Source: Oncomelania hupensis (taxonomy: Eukaryota; Mollusca; Gastropoda; Littorinimorpha; Pomatiopsidae). Taken from it: a stretch of DNA of 64,000 nt. The position numbers and the translations under genes are program-made. How positions within the stretch are numbered: the first letter of the stretch is position 1; every line of letters starts with the position of its first letter. Below, piece by piece: positions 38,879 through 49,894 of the stretch. The stretch is from contig CM072514.1 of assembly GCA_036898135.1 (NCBI GenBank), forward strand, positions 84,861,768-84,925,767, read 5' to 3'. The notes beneath the pieces are model-generated. The model had not been told where the DNA came from, did no database searches, and saw nothing but the letters and a program-made list of their open reading frames with translations.

Positions 38879-40768
38879 TGTAACAGCAGGAATATTGACG
38901 ACAAACATGTAGTAAATTAGCTTAGCGAAACAGAGATACCATCGAACGAAACTGGACGGTAATACAACAGTTAGCTAACAAGCAGCCCACACATGGCAAA
39001 TTAATTTCCTTGAGACAGTCACACCGCCAATGGCTACCGATACCATCAACAGGCTTGGCGACCAAGAATTCTAACTAGCATACTTTAGTCAAAAACTAAC
39101 CATAGCGTTGTCTTCGATTAACTAACTTACTGCACCATGAGACACTAAGTAGCTCACTCCAGCCAAAAGTTACCAAGATGATGTCACCCGTATTGGGCAG
39201 GCACCGCTTATCGTTATGGCATCTGTTCTTCACTCTATCCCTGATACTTCACTTGAAAAGTGATTATGCGTGCCCAGTGACGAGAGAGAAGGGGAGGAAC
39301 TATTCAAATTAGAACCATAATTCTGTAGAGGCGAGATTATCGAAAACAAGAGATAAAAACGATTGGTCAGAAGACTATTGGGAACTTTTGCATACCTTTG
39401 GGGACCAAATCTCAACTGATCAGTCGCAAAAGAACTGTTAGGCTGTGAGGGTCGACCAAAGGAACAAACTGCAGTGTTCGTCTATCTCCATCTCATCAAG
39501 AGGGTGCTAGAGACGTAAAAGACGATTTCACGAGTCCCAGAGTCTACAAGTAAGATAACACTAATAGTTTTGATATGTGTATGTTTATTGTATATTGATT
39601 GCCATGTATAAATAATATGTTCTTGATATATAGTTACAGAAACAGATTATTGTTTCTGAGACAGTATGCATGTGGATTAATGTATTTTAGCCGTAAGATT
39701 CGAATTGAATTGTGCATATGGGAACCCTGCAGGTGTCTGATGCTATGGACACTTTGCAGAGGAGACCGCACACTTATAGCTAACGAGAATACTGTAGCCA
39801 GAGCTCCGACTTTTACAGGTCGGACCTGGGATCACGTTTGTGGAGACGAACGCCTGACCGTCGCTCCCGTGGAACCAAGGAGAACTACCACGATTCTACC
39901 TGACCACGTCCAAACCCCACAGCTTCAAGGGCGACCCGACTTACCTTAGCTAAGTCACCCACAACAACTGAGTCATACCCTCGAGAAACTAGAACCTTTG
40001 AAACTTACGAACCGTGAAAATCGTAACCGCAGGTAGCAAATGACGAAAGAAACCTGTTAAAACATTTTCCCAGCACTTGGAACTATATTACTTATTAATT
40101 TACCGATTAATGCAGAAATGTTAAAGTTTGTGTTGAATATATAAAAAGTGAAATTACATACATACGACTGGTGTCATTCTATTTGTATTGTTGTGTAGTT
40201 AGTAGTTTTCTTCTCTTGAGACATAATAATCTAGTCTTTTGATTAGTCATCACCGGTTCTCAAGTTGAGCCAAATGATACTAAAATTCCCGAGAACAAAT
40301 ATAAATTTTATGTGACCTAAGTGCCGTGATCTGTCTCTCACACAACTTACGGAATTCTGGTAAAAGAACGATCGATAGTGGTAGCACATCGCCCATCTGT
40401 CAATAAGTCTTACCCCCTAGTAAGATAAACGTATCTTCCCCAGAATATCATCACATATGGGGGCTCGTCCGGGATGATAAATTTTTGTATCTATATCTTG
40501 AGTAACTAAAGATAATAATAATAGAAAACATTATCTCACTTAGGATTCGGAACAGTGGTCTAGTACAAAATCCGAGAGTTGACTCAGTTGCATTGGGAAA
40601 AACATTTTCTTGATTTTTTGAATTGCATGATTGTATTGATTGTTGTATGCACATGTATGTATTGATTGATGTAAGATAATTGTTTCTTATGCATTGATTG
40701 AAAATTGTTGTGGATTGCTGGTAACATCTCACATAGGGATTTTGAGTGTACTTGTGTTAATCTAGATT
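38879..40768 (+). repeat. Second LTR plus PBS and partial leader of the inner element
   Basis: LTR 38,879-40,455, PBS 40,458-40,475, leader to 40,768, where it joins outer-element Gag. An ordinary 3' LTR would end at 40,455, so this copy carries 313 bases of internal 5' sequence. Confidence 0.93.
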
Positions 40769-43547
40769 AGAGAGGTCTACCTCGCCCGATTCGAGCGAGT
40801 CGCGGCAGAAAACCAACTCGACCAGCAATACTGGTACAGGAAACTCAGCCACGGCCTAAAGGGGAAGGCCTACGAAATCCTCGCCAAGACTCCGACTGCC
40901 GAGGAGGGCGACTACCCCGCCCTAAAGAAAGCGCTGCTCCACGGATTCGAACTTTCCGGCGAACACTACCGGAAGAGCTTCCGTAACTCCCGGAGAGAAA
41001 AGGGAGAGAAATTCACTCAGTTCGCCGACCGGCTAGCCACTCTACGGGACAAGTGGATCGAGCAGACGGACGAGCCCAAGACGTACGACGGGCTGCTCGA
41101 ACTGATGCTAGCCGAGCAACTCAAGGGAACCATGCCAGGGGAACTTCGGACCTTCGCCGCCGAACAGGGAGCCGCCCGCTTGGAGGATCTCATAATAGTC
41201 GCGGACCGTTACCTGACCGCCCACCCCGACGACCGACAGCCTCGCCGGGAACCCCTAGCACCCTCGTCACCAGATACCCGCCAACAACCTCGCCGGCCCG
41301 TCCCGCCAGCGAACAACCGTCCACCCCCGCCTAAAGGACGCCCAAACCCCGGAGCAGAGCCTGGGAAGCGGAGCGGAGAGCTCTACTGCGGCTACTGCCA
41401 GCGCCGAGGACACACCCGGGAAAAGTGTTTTCGACGCCTCAGCGACCAGCGTCGCAAACAAGGAACTGTGTTGGCCCTACGCCAAGTCACTCCCGACGGG
41501 AACCCGGTAAACCCCGTCGTCACTCCCACCGATCGCCCGGCCGTCACCGAGCAGGTGACAGTCAACGACCACCCTGCACACTGCCTCTACGACACCGGTC
41601 TAACATTCGACGCCGTCGTCCGCCGCTCGCTGATCAGGGAACAAGATCTGACCGGCGAAACGATCACCCTGAAGCTGGCCGACGCGTCACAGCCCAGCAC
41701 CACGCTCCCTATCGCCCGGATCAACGTCACAAGCCGCTACGTCACGGGATCCATCCAAGCCGCCTTGATGGACCAGCCCCTCTATGACTTGATTCTAGGA
41801 TGCCGTTATGTCTTCTTGGGAATGCCGCCCCAGCCTGTGGAGTCGATGGCCGCCGTCCAGACGCGCGCCCAAACGAAATCAGCCGCGACCCCACCACCGA
41901 TACCCAACCAGATGCCGGAACAAATCCGGAAAGCCCAGGAAGAAGACGCCACCCTGCGCAAGTGCTACGGGAAGCTACCCGCCGCACGCACTCCACCCAA
42001 GACCGGGGACTTTTACGTCGAGGACGGACTCTTGTACCGTCAGAAGGACGACCACTCACAGCTAGTCGTACCCGCGACCCTTCGCCCCCAAGTCCTGGAA
42101 CTTGGCCACAGCATGCCCCTAAGTGGTCACATGGGGATAGGAGCAACCGCCCTGCGAATCAGCGCGCAGTACCACTGGCCCGGGATGACCAAAGACGTGA
42201 AACGCTACGTCAAGTCCTGCCGCCAGTGCCAACGATTCTCACCCCGCCATCACACCGTACCGGTAACCATCAGCCCCACCGTCGTCGTAGGAACGCCTTT
42301 CCAACGAGTAGCCGTCGACATAGTTGGACCCCTTCCGCGGACCAAGAAGCGGAACCAGTTTCTGCTCACCCTAGTCGACGCATGCTCCATGTGGTGTGAG
42401 GCCGTTCCCCTGCCGAAGATCGACGCCGCCCGAGTCGCCGACGCGCTCGTCACCGTCTTCACGCGAGTCGGATTCCCGGAAAGCATCCTGACCGACAACG
42501 GGTCGCAGTTCACCGGGAGACTGATGCAAGAAGTCTTCTGTCTGCTACGCATCCGACACATCCGCACTCCACCCTATCACCCCGCTAGCAACGGACAGGT
42601 CGAGCGCCTGAATGGGACGCTCATCTCGATCATACGGAAGATCGCCGACGACCAACCTACCGCGTGGGACACCTACGTCACGTCAGCGCTCTTCGCGTAC
42701 CGGGAGACCCCACACACCTCCACCGGATACACCCCTTCCACGTTGCTTTTTGGGAGACCCCTCTCTGGACCCCTAACTGCCTTGCGACGCAGCTGGACCG
42801 ACGCCAAGCTAGACGAGGCACCGGTCGACGCTACGAAATACGTCACCAAGCTCCAGGAGACTCTCAAGGCCACATGGAAAGCCGCCTCCGCCAACCTGAA
42901 GAAGGCGAGAGAGAGACAGGCCCGATATCACAATCGCCGCGCCCGCGACCGAGAACTGCAAGTAGGAGACCAGGTCCTGCTACTTCTCCCCAGCGGAACG
43001 AACAAGCTCGATATCGCTTGGCAAGGACCCTACCCGGTGCTGGAGAAACTCTCCCGAACCACCTACCGCATCGAGGTAGACGGAAAACCCAGGACCCACC
43101 ATATCAACTTACTCAAGCGGTACCTGGAACAGCCCGCAGTCACCCCGGATACCCACTCGCTACTCACGGTCGCGCTGGCCGTCGAGGTGGATGGGACAGA
43201 GACCGGCGTCGCCGAATATCCGCTACAAGGGAAGGAATCCTTCCGGGACGTTTCTCTCGACCCATCACTCCCCGCCAGCCAGCAACGCCAACTACGCTCC
43301 ATCGTAGCCCAATACAAGGAAGTACTTACCGACGTACCTGGGAGAACGGATCTCGAAGAAGTTCGCCTAACCCTGACGGACTCCACACCCGTCCGCCAGA
43401 AACCATACCCCGTCCCGCTATCCCAGCAGCAGGTAGTGAGGAAAGAAGTTGAGGCTCTGCTACAAGCCGGAGTCATCGCTCCATCCCGTCCCCCCTACAG
43501 CGCCGGCATCATACTATCACGCAAGCCCAGTGGAGAGCACCGCCCCC

Positions 43548-43643
43548 GCACAGATCACCGTCAGCCGCCATCCCGCATCCGACTCCACCGAGTCCCCACT
43601 GAGGGCCGACGCCCCAGAATTCGTACCAGCCGCCACCCACTAA
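43548..43643 (+). pseudogene. Residual polyprotein C-terminus
   Basis: In the +1 frame: VSRHPASDSTESPLRADAPE and then FVPAATH-stop, matching the SRHPATDSIESPLRADAP end of the intact polyprotein. It marks the far side of the RT-RNase H deletion. Confidence 0.9.
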
Positions 43644-43810
43644 CCGTCGCCGAAACCCGGCAGCTCCGCGGACCCCAGCATTGGGCATCCGCCACCTACC
43701 ACCCGGAACCCCGTATCGCCCCGCACCACCCGGACCACCTCCACCCTCATCTCATCCCGCAGCAGACCCCAGAGCTAATCGGCCGCGTCTTAGTCGAGGC
43801 CGAGGACCTC

Positions 43811-43833
43811 GCCTTTTTCCTTGGGGGGGCCTC
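43811..43833 (+). promoter_or_regulatory. Polypurine tract region
   Basis: CCTTGGGGGGGCCTC directly precedes the 3' LTR, as in the minus-strand relative. Confidence 0.75.
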
Positions 43834-45369
43834 TGTCACGAGCGGACGGATTATCTCTGGCGCTGCCTGCGTCCCGTCTCCACTTCCTCGCCCGCCGGCC
43901 AAGCCAACTAAGCCCCGCCCCTCGGGAATCGCCCTTGAAGCTACAGCCTAGTCAAACCACACTGTCAGTCTTCACCCGTCAGCCCCGGAAAGAACAACTG
44001 CCTGCCGAGGACACGCCGCACCACGTTGTGACCCCTGAGCCTCGGCAATATTCTTGTGTTCTTCCCGTTCTTGGTCAAGGTAAGAGTGGAAATTTACTTC
44101 ATATCATTTAGCATTTCCATCACCCGTCGATTTCCCAACATGTTCGTATGTCCTGTAGATATGTACGTTCGTGTTTGTGGTTTGTCTTGATGTGTTGCTT
44201 GTGGTATGCATTTTATTCCTTGTATATATTATCTGCATTTTGATTGCCCTCCATGCCATGTTTGTATTTATACCTGTATGTTCCCTGCTAGACCCTTGTA
44301 TAAATCTCCCATGCCATGTTGTCCCACCACCTAGATTAAAGTCCCCCAGTACAGCACCCTTGCCTACAACCCCCCATTGTCCTGTAATTATCCCCTTTGC
44401 TTCTCCCATGTTTCGATTGTGTAGATATCTGCCCCTGTTGTCCATCACCCCATCTTGAGGCGCCGAAGTTATTAATTATTAGCGGCCGCCAGTAAACTCC
44501 ACCAAAGCCCCATAGCCATTGTTGCAATTGTTGGACTGTTGGAGCGAACCGGCCAGCTCTTGGCCGGTCCGTCCAAATTTGAAAATCTGATTGGCATGCG
44601 CGTTAACTGGCGCAGCATCCAGAGTGTGTGTACACCGCTGATCTTGAGTCGATACTACGTTACAGAACGGGCTCCTATACCGGCTGCTACGAGACTCAAG
44701 ACCCGCTGCGTGCGACCCAGACAACCTGGTCGTCACTGTGAAGCGTAGGAAACGAAACTCTGCTAACGGTCAGCTACGAAGGCCGCATTGCACCAACACC
44801 CCTGTTACTCAAGAAGTCGACCCAGTGACCTGCATTGGCCATCTGACGCTAAACGCCTGAAACATTGCACCATCGCCATCCAGAACCGAGAGACAACCTC
44901 CGCCCCTACACTTTTGCAGCTAAGTGCGCACCAAGCGCACACCACAATTCTGAGACAATCTGGCTAGCCACGCGCAGAATCCAGATACCCTCCTGCCTAG
45001 TGATGACATCAGTCCTCAATCGCCCTAGTACCCCCCAGACAGCCAACCCCGAATAGCTCCAAGATACTCTGGACGCTTATAGACAATTACCAGTGACTCA
45101 GCCTTAAGCTTACCTAATACGCCTGACCCACTTCTTCTTAATAAAATTGACTAGTATTATATTAACACCACGGACTTCCCCTTGTTTCAAATTCTCTACT
45201 AGTTTAGTTTATCTTCTTCTCGTCTGGCCTTTTGACTGTCTATCATTCCTTAGTATTCCCAGCATTATTTCCCTGAATGTCGCCGCAAGTTGGCCTAAAC
45301 AAGGGAGGCAACACAGCGCGGGGGAATAATAGCTAATCCTCATCCCCCCAACCCCCTTTCTTCGTGACA
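43834..45369 (+). repeat. 3' LTR of the outer Gmr1-like element
   Basis: 1536 bp, begins TGTCACGAGCGGACGGATTA and ends TTTCTTCGTGACA. It holds the 706-bp stretch (about 44,055-44,760) lost from the 5' LTR. That stretch resembles the middle of the minus-strand element's LTR. Confidence 0.93.
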
Positions 45370-45824
45370 GTACAATTGTTTGATACACAGGTACAACCAG
45401 TCGTACAATATGGTGCGGAAATCTGGGAGATGGACAAGGGTAAAGAAATAGAAAAGGTACCTCTATTAACCACGAAGAGGTTTCTAAATATACACAGCAG
45501 TTCTGTAAATGATGTCATGTTTGGTGAATTAGGAAGGTTTCCTTTATATGTAAACTCCTACTGCCTGAGATTATTACATATGGATGTAAACCGTCTACTT
45601 GCTAAATGGTACAGAATGCTCTATAATTTAGATTGCAGGGGTAAGTTACTTGGGCCTCAAGGGTACGTATGTGTTTGGGTAGCTTTGGTTTCTTATAAGT
45701 ATGGGAAAATCAGGGAGTTGGTCATATCAATGCTTTCCTGAGATGTTTCAAACAAAGACTAAGAGATTGCAGGTGGCAAGAGTGGGAAGCACATCTACAG
45801 CAGAGCTAGTTAGTTATTCATTGC
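45370..45824 (+). pseudogene. LINE-A segment 4: reverse transcriptase C-terminal region
   Basis: Reads FDTQVQPVVQYGAEIW, then ELGRFPLYVNSYCLRLLHMD, then across frames CFKQRLRDCRWQEWEAHLQQ. It continues segment 3b directly and is cut by the family B foldback at about 45,825. Confidence 0.8.
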
Positions 45825-46605
45825 TTACAGGGGCCAGCGGACTGCAAAGAGCCGAATTAGGACCACAAAATCAAGACCACAACTTGGTTGAAAGAGTATT
45901 CACCCCTGATCCGTATCAAAGGTCTGCTGAAACATCTCTAGTGGTAACACTGAGCTATAATATGTCTATTTATAGAAAATGTAAGACAATAAATAACACA
46001 GGAGCTTATATATATAAGTGAATAATTATGTAAAGAATCCCCCGTTCAGGTGCCGGGATTTTCTTTATAAATAGTATCCCCACCTGGTGGAAATCTAGTG
46101 CTTTAAATTACCACTGTATCTTTCATTCTCATTTGTTCTTTATAGTTCCTATTATGTTCTATCAATCTACTATTTTATTCTCTAGACTAGTCACCTACCT
46201 TTTTTCTTGAAAACTCTCCCAACACTCCACATTTGTGTCTGGTGTTTGTTGGGCCAGCTTGGGAATAATGGACGCTTTCTGCCAAATGGTCACTTGGGTA
46301 TGGTATTATTATTTAACAATGTAGGCATTTTCTAGGTATGTGTTTTGTTAATACTTTCTAATGATGTTTATATTCTATGTTGTTTTTGTAAACGGGGTTC
46401 GATAAAATAGAGTACAGCCTCAGCGTCCCCTGCATGGGATGCCTTTATTGTAAAATGACCGGCTTGAGGTGTGCCTTTAATGTTACCATTAAGGTTGCTT
46501 CAACAGATCTTTCAAACGGATCAAGGGCGAGCCCTCTTTGAACCAAGTTGTGGTCCTGATTCGGTTCTTTGCAATCCGCTGGACCCTATAAACAATGATA
46601 AGTAA
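45825..46605. mobile_element. Family B retroposon, foldback copy
   Basis: A body on the plus strand (about 46,035-46,590) runs from AGGTGCCGGGATTTTC to CAATCCGCTGGACCC. Its last approximately 110-130 bases occur again inverted at 45,832-45,965. The plus-strand body matches the one at 50.23-50.78 kb. It lies inside LINE-A. Confidence 0.7.
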
Positions 46606-47010
46606 TTATATAAAGAATGCATTAAAAACAATTTCGATGAGGTGTGTCAAGTATTGCTGTTCTTGCATATAAATGTAAGAGAGTAATCTTTCACAATACA
46701 TTATGTCGTCTATGCTATTTTGGTTGTGAGGATGAAGTTCATTTTGTTCTCTGTTGTCCATGCTTGAGTGACTTAAGAGGTGATTTGATCTCACTAAATA
46801 TTATAGTTACCCATCTGCTTTTCAATTAAGCTTGCTTCTCTCTACACAAAGTATGACAGTGTTAAGAAATCTAGCTCTTTATCTGTGTTTTGCATTTAAG
46901 CGTTTGAGAGAGATATCTGAATAAGAATGTGATCTCTTCTCTGTTATACCGATGGCGGGTGTCATATCTGTAATGTGCCCACACCTTCATATGGGGCTAT
47001 GACCTTATTG
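46606..47010 (+). pseudogene. LINE-A segment 5: C-terminal zinc-like motif and 3' end
   Basis: Reads HNTLCRLCYFGCEDEVHFVL and CCPCLSDLRGDLISL (a Cys-rich CxxC...H...C motif typical of LINE C-termini), then LALYLCFAFKRLREIS. The 3' UTR ends near CTATGACCTTATTGAAT. Confidence 0.72.
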
Positions 47011-47844
47011 AATCTCTTTCTTTCTCTCTCTTTATTTCTTTCTCTCTCTCCCGCCTCTCTCGTTTCAACAAACAAAACAAAACCATCCAACTACAGACAA
47101 TACTACTAATGCTATGTCGTGCTGACTGTACAGGCGCAAGAAACGCGCAAAACAACAGGCGCACGTCGATGGACATGTCGGTGCGGTAAACAAACAATTA
47201 ATAAGCAACCAACATGCACATTATTTTGAAGATGTGATTATTCATTCACCGGTACAATTGACCAAGTCTTTTCTGGTTGAAATACAACGCAAAAACGCCC
47301 GTGTTTTAAGGTGAGAAATTTCAAAGCGAATAGCGTCGATCTCTATAGCCTTCATTCAGGTACGGACGCCTGTGTTATACTATTAGCCTATACAGTGTGC
47401 AAGCTGCCTTAGGGTCTGGAAGGTTTGGAAAACCGTCAAGTGCGAAACTAAACACTAGATCATCTTATATCTCTGTCTGGCAACGAAGCAAGCAGCGAAA
47501 TCCAGAGGAAGAAAAAGACTAAATTTAAATCACACCCACCCACCCACCCACCCATCCACCCACCCCACAAACAAAATTAAAGACAGAAGAAGAAGAATTT
47601 TAACAAGAAAGAAAGAAGAAGAAGAAGATGCTTAAATAACAGTGAAATCCAGAACAAGTTATAATTTTAAAAGAATAAAAAATACAAATAAGGAGATTTA
47701 ATATAAATATTTTTTTTAAAATGTTGATAAAGAAGAAGATGAATTGTATAAAAGAAATATTTAATTGTACAAATAAAAGAAAGAAAGAAAACAAGAAAGA
47801 AAAAAAAAGAAAGAAGAAGACACTTAAAGTTGCAAGACAACACT
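47011..47844. other. Intronic low-complexity DNA, no gene seen
   Basis: CT-rich at 47,010-47,060, a CCCA/CCAC run near 47,540 and AAG/GAA-rich sequence from 47,580 to 47,822. No coding signal. Confidence 0.6.
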
Positions 47845-47850
47845 ACTCAC

Positions 47851-47982
47851 CACTTGTGAATCCCAATGCGTGTGGTACGTCCACACAACGAGAACCAACA
47901 GCAACAACAGGAAGTACGTCATAAAGCTGCACCGGAACAAGTTCTTGTAGCGCATCATAGTGCGCAAGCGTGAGAAACGCAT
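47851..47982 (-). CDS. Probable exon 1 of the GT61 gene: type II signal anchor
   Basis: Minus-strand ATG at 47,982 opens 44 codons ending in phase 0 at a strong donor (CAAGTG|GTGAGT). The product is MRFSRLRTMMRYKNLFRCSF followed by MTYFLLLLLVLVVWTYHT: a short basic cytosolic tail and one membrane segment (about 18-37), as in type II Golgi glycosyltransferases. It is on the same strand and in the same phase as GT61 exon 2 at 14.5 kb. Joining the two puts the first conserved catalytic block near residue 124, reasonable for the family. No other membrane-anchor exon was found between. It could instead belong to an unrelated gene. Confidence 0.55.
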
Positions 47983-48309
47983 CTTGACTTCCTGTTCCTC
48001 TTTTACTTAAAACGTACCTGGAACGCCGTCTTTTTGTTGCATCAGCTGAAAAAATTTATCTATCTTCTGTATATGACCGTTGTCTAGTACTGAATACTTG
48101 TATCCAATGTCCATTTTGATTAAAACAGTTTATTATTATTCCTGATTGCTACATTTGATCGATTCTTTTGTTAGAAAGTCGTCTGATGGTTCAGCTGAAG
48201 ATGTGTTTTTTTTTCTAGATCAGATAGGCTGCTTCATTCTTTTGGATGGATCTTGCCCTGAAAACAATTAAAAATAAATTAAATGTCGATTCAAGAAATT
48301 ATAAAATTT

Positions 48310-48384
48310 ATAAATGTACGCGCGCGTGCACACCCACACACACACACACCCACACCCACACACAAACACACACACACACACACT
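48310..48384. repeat. (CA)n microsatellite
   Basis: CA dinucleotides with CCC interruptions. The adjoining 48,385-49,060 has no recognisable gene; a G-run occurs near 48,925-48,952. Confidence 0.9.
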
Positions 48385-49062
48385 ATTCCACAATTAGTGT
48401 CAAAGAGATAATGCCAACTTTTCCGATTTCACTTGAAACGAAGAGAAAGAGAAGAGGAAAATGACGATGAAGATGATGTTGATGATGATGTGATGAGATA
48501 GATCTATATTTAGTAACACGTAAAGAAAACACGTGCAGGCACAGTAATCTACCACAAGGGAAATTACACACGTTGGGTGCCTATGGCGGGTCCTCTATAG
48601 CACATGCGATAAATAGGATAGCACAGTTTTACTTGTCTATCGTACGTAAGTGCACTAGGCGATGGGACACGACAAACGTGGACCGTGATTTTATCACAAA
48701 ACTGGAGTCATACATAACATTTCGGCTGCGAGAGAGACCATCGACTCAACATCTGCACATCACACGCCACAAACTGTACTGCTAACGATTTTTGTTACAC
48801 TCAACCGACCCCAAGCCCCCGCTCTTCACCTCCTGTCTCATCACGCAGTCCCCTGCAGTCACACTACTGATCGAACATTTTTGACAACGATTTTGCCCCT
48901 TACCCTGGAGGAAGTATCGATTGATGGGGGCGGGGGGGGGGGTGAGGGGGGGGACTACTAGGATGTAGAAAACTTGTATGTCTGTTTTACGTCTAACGGT
49001 CTGGGATGTCTTAAAATGAGCGTATTTTGATTTCCTTTGTGTCGAAGATCAAAAATAGGTAT

Positions 49063-49064
<2 letters not shown>

Positions 49065-49126
<62 letters not shown>

Positions 49127-49165
49127 GCACACCCACACACACAAACACACATTCACACACATACA
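49065..49165. repeat. (CA)n microsatellite
   Basis: About 27 perfect CA units followed by imperfect ones. Confidence 0.95.
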
Positions 49166-49224
49166 CAACTTGTGAACTGATACCCACGTGTGATTACACG
49201 GTAACTCAAATGTTCACTGTGTCC

Positions 49225-49273
49225 GTCTGTCTCTCCGTCTCTCTGTCTCTGTCTCTCTCTCTCTGTCTCTTGT

Positions 49274-49324
<51 letters not shown>
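49225..49324. repeat. (CT)n microsatellite
   Basis: CTGTCT-type degenerate start followed by a pure CT run to TTTCATAG. It could also serve as the pyrimidine tract of an acceptor at 49,330. Confidence 0.93.
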
Positions 49325-49326
<2 letters not shown>

Positions 49327-49333
49327 ATAGGCA

Positions 49334-49729
49334 ATGTTTAGACATAAAATTACAGCACAGAGCAAGGTGCCCGGCAACTATAAAAACGCAAATGTGCCTA
49401 AAATCAGTGAGAAGGAAGCATCACTAAATATTGAACCGATGAACAACACCACAACTGACTTTACTACAAAAATTACGCCCTCGGAACGACCAGCAACGGC
49501 CATCAGTATTATCGCGAGAAAGGCAGTCTCCCTTTTCTTCACATTTGTCTGTCTGTTTGCTCTGTCTGTTTTTTCCCTGGTGCTGTTGTTAATGTGGTCA
49601 TCAGTAGCGAGTTGCTTTGAAGCGAGTACTCGCGGGTTACACGCAAAAATAGGCGACAAGGCGAAAACGAGCAATCCGTCACGTGACTTTGGCGAGTTGG
49701 GGGAAAAAAATATACTTTTCTGCGAGTAG
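49334..49729 (+). CDS. Hypothetical single-pass membrane ORF, partly MITE-derived
   Basis: 131 codons from ATG. Residues about 65-92 form a hydrophobic segment (VSLFFTFVCLFALSVFSLVL) after a polar N-terminus with NTTTDFTT. From about residue 91 onward the frame runs into a MITE, so only the first about 90 residues could be original. A (CT)n tract and TTCATAG precede the ATG, compatible with a 3' splice site. I recognise no family. It may be a chance frame. Confidence 0.2.
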   Translation: MFRHKITAQSKVPGNYKNANVPKISEKEASLNIEPMNNTTTDFTTKITPSERPATAISIIARKAVSLFFTFVCLFALSVFSLVLLLMWSSVASCFEASTRGLHAKIGDKAKTSNPSRDFGELGEKNILFCE

Positions 49730-49894
49730 GCCTACATCATGGCCGCCAACGTTGTGGACTTATCCTACTTTCGATTTCAGCTTAGGATCTCTTAATGCGC
49801 AGAAGCAGAACGTCCTATTTTTCCCAACGTTGCTTTGTGAGTACTTGCGTACGAAACAACGCGAGTAAGATACTCGCTACAAAGCAACTCGCTA
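49605..49894. mobile_element. 290-bp MITE with 3-bp target duplication
   Basis: Left end TAGCGAGTTGCTTTGAAGCG; right end reverse-complemented TAGCGAGTTGCTTTGTAGCG. Flanked by CAG at 49,602-49,604 and 49,895-49,897. A 3-bp duplication occurs in PIF/Harbinger and CACTA groups, but the ends do not identify the superfamily. Confidence 0.75.

Larger units (their letters stand above)
33230..40768 (+). mobile_element. Inner Gmr1-like element with in-frame integrase deletion
   Basis: Structure: LTR (33,230-34,806), PBS (34,809-34,826), leader, one gag-pol frame (35,176-38,775), polypurine tract, then a second copy of LTR plus PBS plus about 290 bases of leader (38,879-40,768). The two 1.89-kb copies differ at two sites I noticed (33,397/39,046 and 33,704/39,353). 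No target duplication is visible because the right end is not an LTR end. Confidence 0.92.
40772..43951 (+). pseudogene. Outer Gmr1-like polyprotein, Gag to start of RT, then deletion
   Basis: Resumes Gag at EVYLARFERVAAENQLDQQY. It carries the zinc knuckle CGYCQRRGHTREKC, protease LYDTGLTFDA, a complete integrase (HHCC finger; VDACSMW, TDNGSQF, NGQVERLNG) and a GPY/F domain (WQGPYPVLEKLSRTTYRI). RT stops at KPSGEHR near 43,542. There a deletion of about 1.1 kb removes the RT core and RNase H and shifts the frame, so the residues after it are out of phase and read to 43,951. No catalytic RT remains. Its closest relative in the window is the minus-strand element. Confidence 0.93.
31433..45369 (+). 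mobile_element. Second Gmr1-like LTR retrotransposon, deleted and split by a nested element
   Basis: Flanked by a perfect 5-bp duplication GTACA (31,428-31,432 and 45,370-45,374). LTRs: 31,433-32,262 (830 bp, carrying a 706-bp deletion) and 43,834-45,369 (1536 bp). About six base differences over the shared part make it older than its relatives here. Gag is interrupted at 33,229/40,769 by another element, and most of RT-RNase H is deleted near 43,545. It is a close relative of the minus-strand element at 18-26 kb, with similar polyprotein, PBS and polypurine tract. Confidence 0.93.

Noticed and set aside
40451..40732. Small minus-strand frame repeated at 34,802
   Set aside because: Lies in the duplicated leader of the inner LTR element; duplication follows from the element, not from a gene.
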